Shown: in pieces, positions 59,851 to 64,000 of the stretch
Layout of the letters: each line of letters begins with the position of its first letter
Position numbering within the stretch: the stretch's first letter is position 1
DNA from: Scenedesmus sp. ARA3
Lineage: Eukaryota; Chlorophyta; Chlorophyceae; Sphaeropleales; Scenedesmaceae
Direction: 5' to 3'
Length of the DNA: 64,000 nucleotides
Assembly: GCA_004335835.1 (NCBI GenBank)
Contig: RWJK01001665.1
Coordinates: 62,149-126,148, forward strand
Translations under genes and position numbers: made by a program
The notes under the pieces: generated by a model
What the model was told of the DNA's origin: nothing
The model's input: only the letters and a program-made list of their open reading frames with translations
Databases searched by the model: none

Positions 59851-62800
59851 AAGCATGGCAGCAGGCTGCACGATCCAGTAAATAGTAATAACTCCAACTG
59901 CGCCTCATGCAGGCAACAACAATTGCTGCTCTGCATCCTGGTCAAGTGTACGGTGCCGGCGTGCATCTAGCTGCGCCCTGAGGCCCGCACACGTGAATGC
60001 AGATTGTGTTGTTCAGCTGGATGCTTGGTGCATCTGCGGCTGCCACTCCTGCTTGCGCTGCTGTGAGCTCAACACAAGAGCTGTGCAGCAGGGGCAGCAC
60101 CACAGCAGGACACTGCAAACGTAAGCCAGAGCTGCACCAATTGTATTAGCTGCCACTGAAAGCTTGTGGCCAGTCACAAGGCGGTTGAGTAGCCTGAAAA
60201 CACGCCAGACGCGCCAGTCAGTGCGTCGAGGTGTCATGCAGAGAGCAGTTGTGTCAGAACTCCACCAACACGATGCAGTATAGCAGGCAACCAAGCAAGA
60301 CCCACCACAGAGAATCAGCAACCCAGAACCTCACAATGTAGATGGCACACTCAAAGAGTGTTCCAACTACAACGGCATTCTTGCAAAGTGCTGAAGCGTA
60401 GCCTCACACAAGGCACACATATCGGCACAGTGCGGTTTCCTCAACAATAGTTGGCACACCACATAGCTTGGCATGCACGCAGCACCCCTGCCGACTCTTG
60501 ATGCATGTGCCAACAGCACACGCTGGAGTAGCCAAGACAGTAGTATTGTATGTATTTGTGTGGTTGCCGCTGTCCTTGGTCTCAGTGTGGTTCGCAGCAC
60601 ATCACCACCAAACACACCTGCAGCTGCATGCACAATGACAGCTGATCGCACGCTGCGAAAGCATGCATGTCCATGTAGGATGCAGGAGGCGCCCTGCCCG
60701 CCTTGCAGTGCTTGCCTGCCATTGCCCGCTTCGTAGCAGACCAGAGCCGCGGCTGACAGCACCGATGTGTGTAACCCAGCATGCATGTTTGGCCAACAGG
60801 AAGCATCTGGCACAGTGTGCCAGATGCCAGCAGGGTGCCTCACCAAAGATCCCCTCCCCGCTACGCAGCCCACACAAGTTCTCAGGCAGCAGGTGACCAC
60901 AGCAGCAGCAGGTGCGCTGAGCCAGGAAGGGCAGTACAAAATTAAGACAGACTCGATCACTCGCCGAACACGATAAGTTCAAACAGTACACAGACCGCGC
61001 CGGCCGCAGCTGCAGCATCACAATCAGCCTGCAATATGCAGCTGCTAAGCGCAAACAAGGCGCAGAAGGGTGCATCAATCCTACGCAGTCCTTCAAAGCC
61101 TCTAGACGCTCAGGCAGGCCTTTGCCATGCTCTGCCCTCCCTTTGACGTGTGCTTGCATGCTTTGTGGGAATACTTACAGCCAGCCCGTCTGTCTGGCGG
61201 CACCACAGCGGCCCATGTGCAGAATAACATGCAGCTCACAGTAGTGCCAGCCAAGACAAACAACTCACATATGACAGCCAGACTGATGGCTCCTGCTCAT
61301 CCTATGCATGTGCTGCTGGCGTGCTACTGTGTCACATTAGATAACAGGACGCTCAGCATGTGGCGCAACAGTTGTGTGTTTCACACAGCCGCGGCGTTGC
61401 AGGGCAGGAAAGGCCTGGGAATATCAAACCAGACAGGGAAACTAGCAAACTTGACCAACACTGTCACTTGTTCTGTACTTGTACTTTGATTGAGCAGCAC
61501 CCTTCATGATGAAAACAGGCGTGCTGCGCTGTATGCACTCTGATCAAGCGTCTGGTAGGCACAGCACACTGTTGCACGTAATTGAGGCAAGCACAGTGGT
61601 GTCAAAGACGCTTGGACAACACATGATCATTGGCCCCATGCAGCTCAGCAGCCTGACACATCAAGACAGGCAACGGCCCACATGGTGGTGTCTACTATGT
61701 TCTGTCAGCACAGCGGCAGCACTCAACACATTTCAACCCGTGCACGGAGTCACACACAGAACCACAAGCAACGTGGCTGCAGGTAGCTGCGATGCTCCAG
61801 CACTGCTCAGCAGCTGCTTGGCAGTGCTCTGAGCAGGGAGTGCTACACGCGCTGTGCTCTGCTATGCGAGCTGTGCGTGGCAGTAGGTAGATACATCACA
61901 AAACTGGTGATTGATGCTGAGCGCAGCTTAAATACTTCGCGGCGCTCTGTTCTGGTCCTCACACACACAGCAATGCACGCTGTGATGATCACCATCACTT
62001 AACACTTCAGGGCAGTATAAACAGAAACGCATGCGATGGGGCCGGCATGGCAAAGAGCAAGGGGGAATACAGTTCATCAACACCAGCCAGAATGTAGCTT
62101 GTATTAGGCTAGCAAGTGCGTAGGGAAAATGAGACAACACTGGCGTCAGAATCGACTGCTTTTTTGCTAGCAACCTGCACGTAAGTGAGCTGCCTAAGCA
62201 AAGGCAGCAGCACAACATCACGCTCAAGCAGCATAAACACACAGAGGAGCTCCCCTGCTCAATTGGCAGCAGCAGCTCCTGCTGCAGATGATCCGCCTTT
62301 TTTGACCTCTTGCTAATGCTTGGGCACACATCATGTGCATGTATGCATATCATGCCACGCTGGAGCCAGTACATCAGCTGTCCAGTCATGTATGCGCATA
62401 TCCTGACGGCTCGAACCAGCAAAGAGGCAGCAACAACGCACATGCTCAGCACTTATACTGCTGGCAGGTTGGGCTGCACAAGATGCATAGTCAAGACTGT
62501 CGTTGTTGCAGTCGTAAGCGGTCCTAACACTGAGTATATACACAGATTCAGCCACAAAACAGCATACTATTCGCCACAGAACGCAGCGTCCAGGGACCGA
62601 TGACAGCCAGTCTAACCATGCATAAACACAGTTGTCAGTCCTTGGACCAGGACCGTGGTGCATGTGCATCTCAGCCCAGCACTGCGCCGGCTACAACATC
62701 AGCACCAACTGCCGCAAACACCACACAGCGGGTTTGCAGTGATGCAGCCAGAGTACGGCTGCAGCGAGTAGCCCAACGCATGCTTCTGTCAAGTGTGCCT

Positions 62801-64000
62801 GCAGGTCCTCTTCACTGCCAGCCCCGCACACACCAGCACCATTGGAGACACAAGTGACCCAAACAAGAAGCTTCGCGGCCGGATAACCTTCAGCAGGCTA
62901 ACACTAGCAAATTGTCCCCGTTGCAATAGCACGCGCACAGCGGCGCTGCCACACACAACAGCAACGACAAGGCACAAGCAAGGAGCACGCTGCCGTGCTT
63001 TGCCCTGCACAGATCAGAGTCGTACAAACTGGTTTGAGGATTGGCAGACAAGCATGGAGCACAAAGCTGATCAGCACAGCATGGTGTGCCTGAAGTGCGA
63101 GCACTGTGCTGACACACACAACATGGCACAGTGGCGTGCCAGCTGCGGCGCAGCAGCCTCGCCTGCATGAGTTGGAAGTGCTGCCAAGGACCAAACCTTA
63201 ACCAGGAGAATGCTGCCATCCCAATGCAGTAGCTGATTCGCCACAGCCAAATTGGTGGGCTGGCGGCTTACTGGCACAGAGCTGCTAGCAGCACAGCTCT
63301 GCTTGAAATGCCTGGTAGTCTATGCCTGGGTTCGTAACATACCGTACAGATAACCCGTGATGTGTGCATGGGTGCCAGCTGTAGCAGCTGCACCAAAGAC
63401 CTAGGTTGCATGTTGCTGTTTGACGGAATAGCAGTAATGCAGACATCGCCTGCTGGCGGCTCGCCCATTCACAATGCCAGTGCTGTGCATTGCACAGCAT
63501 GCAGCAGAGCACTGCCAGATGCAACACAACCTGCAGCACCTGTCACCACATACTGATAATGAGCAACACAAAATGTCCGCAATGCTTTGCTATTGCCTGA
63601 ACAGGCAACGGCGGTGCAAGGATCCTGAGTGAAAGATGAGGATGACGTCTGAAAGCGTGTGCACACACCTCACTGCTGCTGGAACAAACCCATTGCACCG
63701 ACCATACCACTGCAAACGTGTTTGCAGCCAGCTGAGATGTGCCCAGAAGTTGCGAGCCAGATGTACTGCTGTGCCATGAACTGGCGACGCGCCCTACTAG
63801 GAGCAGGCTGTGCTGCTGCAGCAATGTAGGGATGCCACGCGGCACTTCATTGATGCTGTGAAACATGCTAAGCTACTGCATGAGCTGCTACACGATGCAG
63901 CGGCCCCAACCTGCCGTATGCAACCTGCTGATGAGTTCAACTGCTGCTCTGCAGCACAAAAAATCCTGCCACAGATGACCAAGGGCTCCTGCTGACTCGC

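Larger units (their letters stand above)
58159..64000. other. Long stretch without a supported gene
   Basis: Contains the CHRD promoter region at its left edge. The remaining 5.5 kb has only scattered open frames (for example 58974-59747 minus and 60367-60960 minus) with no recognisable domain, no convincing exon chain and compositional bias towards Cys/Ala/Leu. A gene with poorly conserved exons cannot be excluded. Confidence 0.45.

Overview
This window looks like nuclear DNA of a green alga, most likely a chlorophycean chlorophyte. The evidence is dense spliced genes with many short introns, TGTAA or its reverse complement downstream of most stop codons (the chlorophyte polyadenylation signal), very heavy CAG/CTG triplet content, Pro/Ser-rich extracellular-protein sequence, and two cilium/flagellum genes (SPEF1/CLAMP and CFAP52/FAP52). 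I cannot name the species. Exon models were built by hand from splice-site phase and homology to families I know. In the genes where I give exon lists the reading frame closes across every junction, with one ambiguous acceptor in the CHRD gene.

Layout, left to right: (1) 1327-4321 (+), the 3' part of a gene for an acidic protein with thrombospondin type-3-like DxDxDG repeats. (2) 6047-9040 (-), cytosolic ribosomal protein uS7/RPS5, complete in six exons. (3) 11110-13081 (+), SPEF1/CLAMP, seven exons. (4) 14431-17464 (-), a 977-residue CtIP/Sae2/COM1 homologue with enormous Gln/Ala tracts. (5) 17804-20435 (-), a ChaC-like gamma-glutamylcyclotransferase, seven exons. (6) 20999-22627 (-), an unrecognised Gln/Ala-rich protein. 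(7) 23247-28032 (-), CFAP52, fifteen exons. (8) 28640-35445 (+), PUS7/TruD-type tRNA pseudouridine synthase, thirteen exons. (9) 35957-52115 (+), cytosolic leucyl-tRNA synthetase, about 24 exons over 16 kb with a 296-base assembly gap inside one exon. (10) 53980-58158 (-), a secreted CHRD-domain protein with a long Ser-Pro/Gly-Thr-rich tail. The last 5.8 kb holds only small repeats and no gene I can support.

The genes do not form an operon-like unit. Several are translation or tRNA functions (RPS5, PUS7, LARS) and two are ciliary. CFAP52 and PUS7 share a divergent intergenic region of about 600 bases.

The most unusual signal is structural. Across LARS, and less strongly in PUS7 and gene 1, introns carry repeated degenerate copies of the neighbouring exon edge together with its splice site. 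Copies of exon 5' ends plus acceptor lie upstream of the real exon, and copies of exon 3' ends plus donor lie downstream. At least a dozen exons are affected, with units of about 110-140 bases. Many introns also end in a (CTG)n run just before the acceptor, while CAG runs in the sense strand of exons encode poly-Gln. Three introns are best modelled as GC-AG.
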